Origin: Arthrobacter roseus
Lineage (GTDB): Bacteria; Actinomycetota; Actinomycetes; Actinomycetales; Micrococcaceae
Assembly: GCF_016907875.1 (NCBI RefSeq)
Contig: NZ_JAFBCU010000001.1
Span: 2,976,001-3,040,000, forward strand
Length of the DNA stretch: 64,000 nt
Reading direction: 5' to 3'
The notes below the pieces were generated by a model. The model did not search any database and was not told the origin of the DNA. It saw nothing but the letters and a program-made list of their open reading frames with translations. The first letter of the stretch is position 1. Each line of letters starts with the position of its first letter. The translations under genes were made by a program, and so were the position numbers. Shown here piece after piece: positions 45,741 through 53,749 of this stretch.

Positions 45741-47756
45741 CTAACTCATTCCGCGCAGGTCTAAGGCAAGCTCAGTCTCGCCACCTTCGGCCACGACGAC
45801 AGGGATGCCCCAGTCCTGCTGGTACAGATGACAGGCCGCATGGTCCGGGATGTCGCCCCCGGGAGCGCCGTCGCATGCCGCCGCGCGTGCGGTGATGTGC
45901 AGAACGCCTTCGGAGACGTCAGGGGCAAGGACCACTTCGCGGAACAGCCCGGTCGCGGTGCCACCGCCAGAGACCAAGAGTTCCTCTGGGGAGGCCGATA
46001 TCTTCAGCTGGGTGGGATCGCCCCAGCGGTCGTCGAGCTTCTGACCAGTTGGCGCCGAGAATCGCACGGTGAGCCCCACAGGCCCGCCGAAGAGGGTAGA
46101 GCGTGGCCGCTGAGTGGTCGAAGCACCCTCGTCCACGGCGAGCGCTTCTTTGGGCAGCGGCACCCGGACTAGTTCGTGTTTGTTGGTTTCCACCACAATC
46201 AGCAGCGGTGAACCGCCTGATTCTATGGGCGTCAGGTCAACAAGAACGTCTGAAGGCTCGGACAGGCCGCGAATCAGTGTGGAAACCTGCCCGCTGACAG
46301 GATCGTAGCGACGAATGGCCCCGTTGTAGGTGTCCGCAATCGCCACGGAGCCATCCGGCAGGCCGGCTACACCGAGCGGGTGCTGGAAGCGCGAGTTCTC
46401 TCCCGGACCGTCTCGGAAACCGAAATCGAACAGGCCCGTTCCCGCAACGGTTTCCACGCGGACTCCCGGTATGGACGGTTGGAAGGTGAGTTTACGGACG
46501 GCGGACGTTTCCGCGTCGGCTACCCAGATATTGCCCGCCGAGTCCTCAGACAGGCCGGATGGCTGAGCAAACCAGGCGCCGCTGGCGTCGCCGTCGAGCA
46601 GCCCTTCCAAGCCCGTTCCGGCCACAATTTCTACACCTTTGCTCACAGGGTCAAAGCTGAACAATTGGTGAGTTCCGGCCATGGCGATGACTACACGGTT
46701 GAGTGCGGTGGACCAGAGCACGTCCCACGGTGAGGACAGGGCCAGATTGAGTGGGTCAGTGCCCAGCCACATGTCCGTAAGTCGGGGCTCTCCGGAATCG
46801 AAGGTGAGGTTATCGTCGGATTCACCAGCAGATACGCTCGCGGAGCCAGCACCGGCGCCAGCTGGCTGTCCGGCCTCCGACAGCTCCGAGGCACCGGTGT
46901 GGTTGCCGGGGTCCAGGAGCCGCTGCACGCCGTTGCCAGCAATGGTAGTCACGCTGCCGGTGGACAGCGAGACCCCGCGCAGTCGATGGTTCACTGAATC
47001 GGCGACGACGAGATCATACCCCGCCTGCTGCGCTACCGTATCGGGGAGCAGCGCGAGGCCCTGCGGTTCGCTGAACTGTGCTGTTCCGGCCCCGCCGTCT
47101 TCCCACCCGCGCTCTCCTAAGCCGATGGTACGCAGCACAGTGGAGAGGTCCTTGTCCAGCTCGACCAGACGGTGGTGGCCGGTGTCGGCAACGAGAAACG
47201 AGCCACTCGGGAGTGCCACTGCTTTACCGGGAAAACGCAGGTCTCCGGCGGTGCTCTCGGTCGGAACGTATGGGCCATCGCCTCGATGGAGCGTCCCTTT
47301 TGCTTCGTGCTCAGCAACAAGCTCCGAGATGAGCGTGTCCAGTCCGTGCGCGTGGCCCTCACCGGCCAGGTGCGCCACAATGTAGCCCTCAGGATCGATG
47401 ACGACGAGGGTGGGCCAGGCACGAGCAGTGTAGGCCTGCCAGGTGGTCAGCTCCGGATCGTCGAGGACGGGATGCCCGATCTCATACCGCTCAACGGCAG
47501 CGGCCAGCGCGTCCGGATCGGCCTCGTGCTCAAACTTCGGGGAGTGTACGCCGACCGTCACCAGCACATCCGGGAACTTCTCCTCCAGAGGCCGCAGCTC
47601 ATCCAGGACGTGCAAACAATTGATACAACAGAACGTCCAGAAATCGAGTAAGACGATCTTGCCACGGAGGTCCGCAAGGGTGATTTCCTTGCCTCCGGTG
47701 TTCAACCAGCCACGGCCCACGAGCTCGGACGCCCGGACACGATAGTTATTGCGCAT
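45741..47756 (-). CDS. Thioredoxin-like domain fused to an NHL-repeat propeller
   Basis: 671 residues from ATG 47756 with AAGGAAG upstream; earlier in-frame codons lack a ribosome binding site. The first 150 residues form a TlpA-like thioredoxin fold with FCCINCLHV (a CxxC with an extra Cys in front), a Trp-rich WTFC start and the cis-Pro motif AWPTLVVIDP. Residues about 165-560 carry NHL beta-propeller repeats such as LPSGSFLVADTGHHRLVEL. The last 100 residues are beta-rich. No signal peptide is evident, so it is probably cytosolic. Known relatives (NHLRC2-type) are redox-associated but poorly understood. Confidence 0.85.
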   Translation of the reverse strand: MRNNYRVRASELVGRGWLNTGGKEITLADLRGKIVLLDFWTFCCINCLHVLDELRPLEEKFPDVLVTVGVHSPKFEHEADPDALAAAVERYEIGHPVLDDPELTTWQAYTARAWPTLVVIDPEGYIVAHLAGEGHAHGLDTLISELVAEHEAKGTLHRGDGPYVPTESTAGDLRFPGKAVALPSGSFLVADTGHHRLVELDKDLSTVLRTIGLGERGWEDGGAGTAQFSEPQGLALLPDTVAQQAGYDLVVADSVNHRLRGVSLSTGSVTTIAGNGVQRLLDPGNHTGASELSEAGQPAGAGAGSASVSAGESDDNLTFDSGEPRLTDMWLGTDPLNLALSSPWDVLWSTALNRVVIAMAGTHQLFSFDPVSKGVEIVAGTGLEGLLDGDASGAWFAQPSGLSEDSAGNIWVADAETSAVRKLTFQPSIPGVRVETVAGTGLFDFGFRDGPGENSRFQHPLGVAGLPDGSVAIADTYNGAIRRYDPVSGQVSTLIRGLSEPSDVLVDLTPIESGGSPLLIVVETNKHELVRVPLPKEALAVDEGASTTQRPRSTLFGGPVGLTVRFSAPTGQKLDDRWGDPTQLKISASPEELLVSGGGTATGLFREVVLAPDVSEGVLHITARAAACDGAPGGDIPDHAACHLYQQDWGIPVVVAEGGETELALDLRGMS

Positions 47757-47812
47757 TGACTTCCTTTTCGCCAGCACAGGCTCTTGTAGAGCACAGGACA
47801 CCACAAGCAACC

Positions 47813-47844
47813 ATTATCGGGCCGGCGCTATTCCGGCCGATAAT
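47813..47844. terminator. Hairpin between the CopD-CtaG and thioredoxin-NHL genes
   Basis: ATTATCGG-G-CCGG and CCGG-CCGATAAT pair through 12 positions with one bulged G and loop CGCTATT. On the plus strand it is followed by TTTT. It lies beyond the stop of the leftward CopD-CtaG gene, so termination there is likely. Confidence 0.6.
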
Positions 47845-47880
47845 TTTGTTGCGTCCACCGCGTCACAGTGGGGATCTACG

Positions 47881-50007
47881 TCACAGGCCGTGCTGCCGGT
47901 CTCGTTCCTGCAGCTTCGCGAACATGTCGTTGTACGCGTTGAGTTCGGCCTCGTTGTTTCGCTCCGCAGCTCGGTCCACCCGTTTGCGTTCGCGGGCATC
48001 GTTGCGGGACCACATGAGAGCGACACCAAGGGCTACGGCGAGGGTGGGGATTTCGCCTATTCCCCACGTCACGGCTCCACCGAGCTGTTGATCGGCGAGC
48101 GCAGACGGCCCCCAATCGCGTCCCATGTTCCCAAACCAGGAAGCCTGCAACAGCGACGTTGCGCCCATCAGTGCAACGCCAAAGAAGGCGTGGAAGGCCA
48201 TCGTGGCGAACAGGAGCAGCAGACGCAGCGGGTACGGTGCCCGCCGGGGAACCGGGTCCGAGCCGATCATGCTCAGAATAAACAGGTAGCCGGTCAACAA
48301 GAAATGCAGGTTCATCAGCTCATGGCCCGCATGGTATCTCAGAGCAAAGCCAAACAGCGGCGAATAGTAGAAAATAATGATGGACCCAGCGAAGTTCGCG
48401 GCGGCAAACAACGGGTGGGTCACCAAGCGCGAAAACCGTGAGTGCACGCCCACGAGAATCCACTCGCGGATCCCGCGCGTGCCGTCCCGCCGCGGTGTCA
48501 GCGCCTTCAGTGCAAGTGTCACAGGTGAGCCGAGAACCAGGAACAGAGGCACCATCATGGTCAACGCCATATGTCCCACCATGTGAGCACTGAACAGCAC
48601 CATGCCGTACACGGCAGGAGCACCGGACGTCACGTAGGTCAGCCCAACAAGTCCCACCATCCACGCAATAGCGCGTAGGACCGACCAGCTGTCGCCGCGT
48701 CGTCGGACCTTCACCATTCCCACGATGTAGGCCACGGCGACGATCACCGCGAAAGCAACCCAGAGCCAGTCCCAACGCCAGACCGTGAGCCACCGTTCAG
48801 CGGTCAGCTCGGGCGGGAGCTCGTAGCCGGTGAGGATACGGGCCGGCGTGGCATCCGGCTGTAGTTCTTCAGGGACAGGCGGTGCCGTTCTGGCCAGCGC
48901 GACGGCGACTCCCGAGACGGCTGCCATGATGACCAGTTCCACAGTGATCAGCTGCCACAGAACAGCTTTGGCTGACTTCCGCACTTCCAGCTGCGGGATA
49001 ATCCATTGACGGTGCAGGTAGCCGATGACGCCGAGAAGGATAGTTCCGGCCGTCTTGACCGCCACCAGGGAGCCCCACTCGGTCCCGAGTTGTGAGAGGT
49101 CAGTCATGCGGATGGAAGCGTTGACCACACCCGAAAAGAGGACCAGGGCGAACGCAAGCCCGGCAAGGGTTGAGAAGCGGCGGAGAACACTAGTGGTGAT
49201 GTCCCGGTCCGTGGGACGGGGCGCAGCTGACCCAGAGAATGTTTGGGCGGCGCCGGCGGAGAGCTTGGGCGCGATGACGGCCAGAACAATGATGCCTCCC
49301 ACCCAAGCGGTGACCCCGAGTAGATGCAGTGCGATGGAGTTGACGGCGCCGTAGTGGTCATCGCCCCCAGCGGAGTGGCCGATGAGCGAGAGCGGTACCA
49401 GAGCGCCGAAGGCCAGAATAGTGGTGAGGGCAAGACCAGTGAGGTTTCGGACGCCGAAGGTCAGCGTGGCGACAATAGCAGCGATGATGGACACCGACAG
49501 CCAAGCCCTCCCGGTGGCGAAATCCGTGAGGTAGGCGAGCAGGCCCTCCGTGAAACCGGGGTCACCGCTGAGGGGAATGCCGGCTACATCAGAATATGTG
49601 AGCACCATGATGGCCAATGCGGATAACGTCCACACAACCGCGGCACCCGAGGCCAACGTCATGGTGCGTGTAAACGCTGGATGTTCCCCGCCGCCGTCGT
49701 CGTCGGGACCCTTCCGCCGATTACCGGACCAGTTCAACTGCCGCGGGAGGATTCCGACTGCGAAAATCAGCGACCCGATCACCGCAGACAAGGCGATGTT
49801 GTGAACGGCTTTGGAGACCGGAAGCGCCCACCGGGTGAGAGCCCCGGGGTCTGAGAGGCCCCGAGGGGCAGCCGCGCCGGTGTAGAACAGCGACACAGCG
49901 AGCGCAATGAGCAGGACGGCCCCGCTGACACCCAACCATCGCCGCGTCCCGCCAGAGCGCACGCTGAGGGCTGTTGGAGCCTTGGGTCTGCTGGTTGTCT
50001 GCACCAC
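47881..50007 (-). CDS. CopD-CtaG fusion membrane protein (copper / cytochrome oxidase assembly)
   Basis: 708 residues from GTG 50007. About fifteen hydrophobic helices. The N-terminal half resembles CopD (SAGGDDHYGAVNSIALHLLG, HLLGVTAWVGG), a copper-import family, and the C-terminal half is caa3-type CtaG (SAHMVGHMALTMMVPLFLVLG in parts SAHMVGHM and LTMMVPLFL, then HELMNLHFLLTGYLF) linked to copper delivery to cytochrome oxidase. Such fusions are frequent in actinobacteria. It probably handles copper at the membrane. HU is transcribed in the same direction upstream. Confidence 0.9.
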   Translation of the reverse strand: MVQTTSRPKAPTALSVRSGGTRRWLGVSGAVLLIALAVSLFYTGAAAPRGLSDPGALTRWALPVSKAVHNIALSAVIGSLIFAVGILPRQLNWSGNRRKGPDDDGGGEHPAFTRTMTLASGAAVVWTLSALAIMVLTYSDVAGIPLSGDPGFTEGLLAYLTDFATGRAWLSVSIIAAIVATLTFGVRNLTGLALTTILAFGALVPLSLIGHSAGGDDHYGAVNSIALHLLGVTAWVGGIIVLAVIAPKLSAGAAQTFSGSAAPRPTDRDITTSVLRRFSTLAGLAFALVLFSGVVNASIRMTDLSQLGTEWGSLVAVKTAGTILLGVIGYLHRQWIIPQLEVRKSAKAVLWQLITVELVIMAAVSGVAVALARTAPPVPEELQPDATPARILTGYELPPELTAERWLTVWRWDWLWVAFAVIVAVAYIVGMVKVRRRGDSWSVLRAIAWMVGLVGLTYVTSGAPAVYGMVLFSAHMVGHMALTMMVPLFLVLGSPVTLALKALTPRRDGTRGIREWILVGVHSRFSRLVTHPLFAAANFAGSIIIFYYSPLFGFALRYHAGHELMNLHFLLTGYLFILSMIGSDPVPRRAPYPLRLLLLFATMAFHAFFGVALMGATSLLQASWFGNMGRDWGPSALADQQLGGAVTWGIGEIPTLAVALGVALMWSRNDARERKRVDRAAERNNEAELNAYNDMFAKLQERDRQHGL

Positions 50008-50077
50008 GTACCTATTGTCTACCCGCTGTAGAAATAGCGCGAATCAGGGTGAGGCTTCTCCTCTCACCGCTTAAAGC

Positions 50078-50115
50078 CAGCAGGGCCACACCCCCGGAAG
50101 GGTGCGGCCCTGCTG
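50078..50115 (-). terminator. Terminator of the HU gene
   Basis: A 16-pair stem (arms from CAGCAGGGCC and GGCCCTGCTG with one A-C mismatch) surrounds the loop CCGGAA. Read on the minus strand it is followed by GGCTTTAA, 16 bases beyond the HU stop. A-rich sequence on the other side suggests it may act in both directions. Confidence 0.85.
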
Positions 50116-50130
50116 AAAAACTTGAAAAAA

Positions 50131-50415
50131 TTACTTCTTGGAGACAGCAGCCTTCAGCTTGGAGCCAGCGGTCAACTTGATGCTGTGGCCTGCTGCAATC
50201 TGAATGGTCTCGCCGGTCTGCGGGTTACGACCCTGGCGGGCAGCACGGTCTGTGCGCTCCACTGCCATCCATCCGGGGATGGTGATTTTCTCGCCATTTG
50301 ATACGGAGTTGGCGAAGACCTCGAACACAGCGTCGAGAACACCGTTGACGGCGGTCTGGCTGTTTCCGGACTTCTCTGCAACTGCTGATACCAGTTCACT
50401 ACGATTCATAGCCAA
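50131..50415 (-). CDS. hup: DNA-binding protein HU
   Basis: 94 residues from TTG 50415, six bases after GGAGGA; the next ATG (50409) is too far from it and homologues begin MA-x-NRSEL as here. Typical HU fold: alpha-helical start NRSELVSAVAEKSG, then GEKITIPGWMAVERTDRAARQGRNPQTGE with the DNA-binding arm RNPQTGE. It compacts and bends DNA without sequence specificity. A strong terminator follows. It may be regulated with the ribosomal proteins nearby, but a separate promoter in the 257-base gap is likely. Confidence 0.95.
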   Translation of the reverse strand: MAMNRSELVSAVAEKSGNSQTAVNGVLDAVFEVFANSVSNGEKITIPGWMAVERTDRAARQGRNPQTGETIQIAAGHSIKLTAGSKLKAAVSKK

Positions 50416-50620
50416 TTTTGTCCTCCTGGACTCTTTGTTAGCCGGAGCGGTTCACGGGTGCGAACCGCCTCTGTGACGAAAACTTACCAGCTTGTCGCCG
50501 AAAGGCCCGTAGATTTTCGGGAATTCGCCGGATTTTCAGCGTTTTCTTAGGCTTTTTTCCAATTTTCTGTCCGATTTCGCCCCGCGGCCCCTTTGCACGG
50601 GCCTCTGACCTCGGGATGCA

Positions 50621-50650
50621 GAAAGGGCGGCGACCATTGGTCACCGCCCC
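50621..50650 (-). terminator. Terminator of the ribosomal protein cluster
   Basis: GGGCGG (50625-50630) and CCGCCC (50644-50649) with inner GACCA/TGGTC pairs form a stable stem. On the minus strand it is followed by CTTTCTG. It lies 24 bases beyond the S14 stop. Confidence 0.75.
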
Positions 50651-50672
50651 TATCCACAGAACTAGCTGATGC

Positions 50673-50978
50673 TTACCAGCTGGACTTTTTGATGCCCGGC
50701 AGTTCGCCAGCGTGCGCCATTTCGCGGAAACGGACACGGGAGATGCCGAACTTCTGCAGAGTACCGCGCGGACGGCCGTCAATCTGGTCGCGGTTACGAA
50801 CGCGGATAGGTGAAGCGTTGCGAGGGAGCTTCTGCAGCCCGAGGCGAGCCTCTTCGCGTGCTTCATCCGAAGCGGTTGCGTCAACCAACGTCTTTTTGAG
50901 TTCGAGGCGCTTCGCCGCGTAACGCTCGACGATCAGCTTGCGCTGCTCGTTGCGTGCAATCTTGGACTTCTTAGCCAT
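50673..50978 (-). CDS. rpsN: 30S ribosomal protein S14, zinc-independent form
   Basis: 101 residues. The long bacterial S14 form without the CxxC pairs; key segments are [14 protein letters not shown] and the basic C-terminal [21 protein letters not shown] in parts [11 protein letters not shown] and [10 protein letters not shown]. In many actinobacteria this longer C-minus paralogue is made when zinc is scarce. It starts 2 bases after the rpmG stop. Whether it is the only S14 in this genome cannot be seen here. Confidence 0.95.
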   Translation of the reverse strand: MAKKSKIARNEQRKLIVERYAAKRLELKKTLVDATASDEAREEARLGLQKLPRNASPIRVRNRDQIDGRPRGTLQKFGISRVRFREMAHAGELPGIKKSSW

Positions 50979-50980
50979 GC

Positions 50981-51148
50981 TTAGCGCTCCTCTCGAAAAT
51001 CAACGTGCTGACGGATTTTGGGGTCATACTTTTTCAGAACCATTCGGTCCGGATTGTTCCGGCGGTTCTTACGGGTCACGTAAGTGAACCCGGTGCCCGC
51101 AGTGGACTTCAGCTTGATGATGGGACGTACGTCCTTGTCCTTTGCCAC
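50981..51148 (-). CDS. rpmG: 50S ribosomal protein L33, zinc-independent form
   Basis: 55 residues from GTG 51148: begins [20 protein letters not shown] and ends in [16 protein letters not shown]. No cysteine pairs, so it is the C-minus form. The start overlaps the L28 stop by one base (TAGTG), which implies coupled translation. Together with L28 and S14 it forms the alternative ribosomal protein cluster. Confidence 0.95.
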   Translation of the reverse strand: MAKDKDVRPIIKLKSTAGTGFTYVTRKNRRNNPDRMVLKKYDPKIRQHVDFREER

Positions 51149-51384
51149 TAGAGCTTCACACCCTTCGCGAGCAGGTCTGCGATGACTGACTCGATACCGC
51201 GGACGTCGATGGTCTTGATGCCGCGGACGGACAGCTGAAGCGTGACGTTACGACGCAGGGACGGAACCCAGTAACGCTTTTTCTGAATGTTCGGGTCGAA
51301 CCGACGCTTGTTGCGACGGTGCGAGTGCGAAATGCTGTGACCAAAGCCCGGCTGAGCTCCTGTCACCTGGCAGTGTGCTGCCAT
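51148..51384 (-). CDS. rpmB: 50S ribosomal protein L28
   Basis: 78 residues from ATG 51384 with GGAGGAG upstream; a longer frame lacks support. Typical start [20 protein letters not shown] and the [16 protein letters not shown] region. Only one cysteine is present, so it is a zinc-free type. First gene of rpmB-rpmG-rpsN. I could not find a convincing Zur box upstream, although such clusters are often Zur-controlled. Confidence 0.95.
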   Translation of the reverse strand: MAAHCQVTGAQPGFGHSISHSHRRNKRRFDPNIQKKRYWVPSLRRNVTLQLSVRGIKTIDVRGIESVIADLLAKGVKL

Positions 51385-51749
51385 GATCTCTCCTCCAGTT
51401 GTAGTAAATATGACGGCCGCATAAAGCAGTGCCAAAATCTGACATTTCTGCCAATGGAGCGTACCGCCACCAGTTGTGACACCGTTATTACTGCGACTTT
51501 CCGGAGGTTGACCAGGCGGGGTGAGAACCAGCCGAAGTGCCTCGCCGCGGGGAAGACGGTGCGTGACTTAACGCTGTACTATCCTAGTCGCCGCTAGGCT
51601 CTGAGACAAAACCGCGTCAGGTCAAGGGAATCACACCGTGCTTGCGGCGTTCCTGCCCGGCCGACGTCACCCCTGGTTGCCGAGGTCACCCACTGTGCGG
51701 GGTGACATCGTGGCTCAGGGGTGACCTCGGCGGAGGGGCTCAGCGGATA
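51385..51749. promoter_or_regulatory. Intergenic region between rpmB and the DUF3618 gene
   Basis: 365 bases without a convincing gene. It holds the L28 ribosome binding site and presumably its promoter (no clear hexamers). Near the right end a perfect 12-base inverted repeat, CCGAGGTCACCC (51680-51691) and GGGTGACCTCGG (51719-51730), surrounds a further GTCACCC/GGGTGAC pair, so alternative foldings are possible. It lies just beyond the leftward DUF3618 gene and may end its transcription. Confidence 0.5.
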
Positions 51750-52334
51750 CTACCTATCGCTGCGATCGCGCATGTTGTCTTTGCCCTCCTGGGCGCGCCC
51801 CTTGACGTCGTCGGCGGCATGCTGCCCCTCCGACTTGACGTTCTCGGCGCTCTGCTGGGCGCTGTCCTTCACGTCCTGAACAGCTTCCCTGGCCGGTTCC
51901 TTCATGTCCTCGGCCACCTGTTTCGCGCTGTCTTTCGCCTCATCGACGAGTGGCTGCGCTTTCTCCTTGACCTCATCGGCCAGCCGCGACTCGACTTGGC
52001 TCGGCGGGATCAGCGAAGACACCAGCAGCCCAGCGCCAAAGGCGATGAGCCCAGCGGCCAGCGGACTACCCTTGGTCTTCTGCGCCACTGTGTCCGGCGC
52101 GTCGTGAAGCCTGTCTCCCATTTGGTGAGAGTTCCCAGGCGCCGACCGGCCTCCGCCGTGCCCCGACCCCATGACCGCGTCCTTGGCGTCGTGCAGTTTG
52201 CTCTTCACCTTGTCCGTCTGGCGGTGAACAACGTTCGACGGCGAAACCTTGTCCGCTACGGCATCAACGTCGGTGCCAAGGCGGCCTCGAGTTTGTTCAA
52301 TGTTGCTTCGGATCTCATCTGGTGACTGGCTCAT
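51750..52334 (-). CDS. DUF3618 / ElaB-YqjD-like protein
   Basis: 194 residues. The N-terminal SPDEIRSNIEQTRGRLGTDVDAVADKVSP (parts SPDEIRSNIEQTRGRLG and TDVDAVADKV) matches DUF3618. One membrane segment at about 92-112 (LAAGLIAFGAGLLVSSLIPP) is followed by a long Ala/Lys/Glu/Asp-rich amphipathic tail of LEA-like character. Such proteins may bind membranes or ribosomes under stress. It overlaps the Holin-X gene stop by 4 bases and closes a three-gene operon. Confidence 0.78.
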   Translation of the reverse strand: MSQSPDEIRSNIEQTRGRLGTDVDAVADKVSPSNVVHRQTDKVKSKLHDAKDAVMGSGHGGGRSAPGNSHQMGDRLHDAPDTVAQKTKGSPLAAGLIAFGAGLLVSSLIPPSQVESRLADEVKEKAQPLVDEAKDSAKQVAEDMKEPAREAVQDVKDSAQQSAENVKSEGQHAADDVKGRAQEGKDNMRDRSDR

Positions 52335-52750
52335 GGTCTATCCCCGTTCGGTTTCAGTGTCTGCGGAATTTCCTTGACCGTCTCGGCGGTCTGCGGCGCA
52401 CCCTTGACTGATGTCAAATTTTTCTTGCCCGCCACTGCCAGGACCGCGGCGATGATCGCCCAGATGACAGCTACGATGAGGGCCGCCCAACCCAGGCCGG
52501 TCAGCGATCCGATGGCCAACCAAACGGCCACGGACAGAAACAGCAGGACAAAATGACCGGCGACGCCGGCTCCCGCCAGCATCCCTGCTCCCTTGCCTGC
52601 GAGCGTGGCTGACTCACGGATTTCAGCCTTCGCGAGCGCCATTTCCTGCCGCATGAGGGTGGAAACGTCGCGACTGACGTCGCCGAGCAGGTCTCCGAGG
52701 GAGGTGTGCTCAGCCTTTTCCTCGGCCGGAGTTTCTGGAATGTCTGTCAC
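52331..52750 (-). CDS. Actinobacterial Holin-X / DUF1469 membrane protein
   Basis: 139 residues. A polar start with SLGDLLGDVSRDVSTLMRQE leads to two hydrophobic segments (about 55-78 and 83-105), the layout of the Holin-X family (Phage_holin_3_6). The name comes from a distant phage holin similarity; I see no prophage around, so a role in membrane or envelope stress is more likely. It overlaps both neighbours by 4 bases. Confidence 0.8.
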   Translation of the reverse strand: MTDIPETPAEEKAEHTSLGDLLGDVSRDVSTLMRQEMALAKAEIRESATLAGKGAGMLAGAGVAGHFVLLFLSVAVWLAIGSLTGLGWAALIVAVIWAIIAAVLAVAGKKNLTSVKGAPQTAETVKEIPQTLKPNGDRP

Positions 52751-53706
52751 AGGTAATCCTCCCTTCGGGGATCATCCACCGGCGGAACAGGTCCGTTCTC
52801 CGGGGGTACAGAACCGCCAGCGAGCGGCATGGGGCCACCGTTGGGTGGTATGGCGCCCCCTGCTGGTACGGGGCTCCCTGCTGGTGGTGGGACTGGACCA
52901 CCTGCTGATGGCGGAATGGGTGCTCCCGGCATGGTGCCGTCGCGGGGTGCACCGGCGTCGTACCCACCTACGTTGCTCTGCGAGCCGTGCTGGTCACTGT
53001 GTGCGCCGTCGTCTTGGTGCTGCTTGCGCTCCATGGACTCGGTGTCTGCGGCAACTCCGCGGGACAGCCTGCCAGCCAGCATTCCGGCTCCTGCAGCGAT
53101 GGCCAGGAATGCCATGGGGCGCTTGCGGGCGAAGGACTTCACGTCCTCCAGCAACGAGCCAGGTTCGCGATCGCCGAGCCAACCTGCTGCCGCTTCGGTG
53201 CGCGTTGCAGCTTGCTGCACGACATGCGTTGCCATGCCCTGCTCTTCGGAATTGTTGGCCATTGACCCGAGTTCCTGGCTGATGGACCGCAGTCCGTCGG
53301 CGACGCGCTGCTGTTGCGTCGCTGCCTGTCCCCGGATATCATCGCCGAGTTCCGACACGAGATTCTTGGCCTTGTCTTTGGCCTCTCCTGCGACATTGGC
53401 CGCTTCGTCTTTGGCTTTGCCGGCGACCTTCTTTCCGGCCTCCTTGCCCTGCGCGCCCACCTCCTGCGCTTCATGCTTGGCCGCCGATCCGGTGGATCCG
53501 TCATCGGAGCTAGACCGGTCTGATGTGCTCGCAGAGGATGCGCCCACCGGGTCGGCCTCATAAGCATCGCTGAGGGGACCGCCGGGTACTGCACTCTGCC
53601 CCTCGCCGACCAACGGGTTGTCGCGAGCGTAGGGATCGTTGACGCTACCGGCGGGCACGGCATCCTGCCCGTGCAAGCCGTCCGTTCTGTTGCTATCGGA
53701 TGTCAT
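52747..53706 (-). CDS. Hypothetical protein with LEA-like helix and proline-rich tail
   Basis: 319 residues. A polar N-terminus leads to an Ala/Lys/Glu/Gly-rich amphipathic region (about 85-125), then a short hydrophobic segment near 200-215 (AFLAIAAGAGMLAGRLSRG) and a C-terminal Pro/Gly-rich tail with repeated GGPVPPPAGSP- and GGAIPPNGG-like units. No named family is recognised. It is co-transcribed with the Holin-X and DUF3618 genes; the set is typical of actinobacterial envelope/stress loci. Confidence 0.65.
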   Translation of the reverse strand: MTSDSNRTDGLHGQDAVPAGSVNDPYARDNPLVGEGQSAVPGGPLSDAYEADPVGASSASTSDRSSSDDGSTGSAAKHEAQEVGAQGKEAGKKVAGKAKDEAANVAGEAKDKAKNLVSELGDDIRGQAATQQQRVADGLRSISQELGSMANNSEEQGMATHVVQQAATRTEAAAGWLGDREPGSLLEDVKSFARKRPMAFLAIAAGAGMLAGRLSRGVAADTESMERKQHQDDGAHSDQHGSQSNVGGYDAGAPRDGTMPGAPIPPSAGGPVPPPAGSPVPAGGAIPPNGGPMPLAGGSVPPENGPVPPVDDPRREDYL

Positions 53707-53749
53707 GGTGTTCTCCTTGCAATATGGGAAATGCCCTCGGGGGCGGGAC

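Noticed and set aside
51319-51597. Small open frame in the gap upstream of L28
   Set aside because: No ribosome binding site or family similarity; it runs opposite L28 and its leader.
52331-52750. Prophage remnant suggested by the name holin
   Set aside because: The Holin-X family is common in actinobacterial chromosomes without phages, and no integrase, capsid or lysin gene is near.
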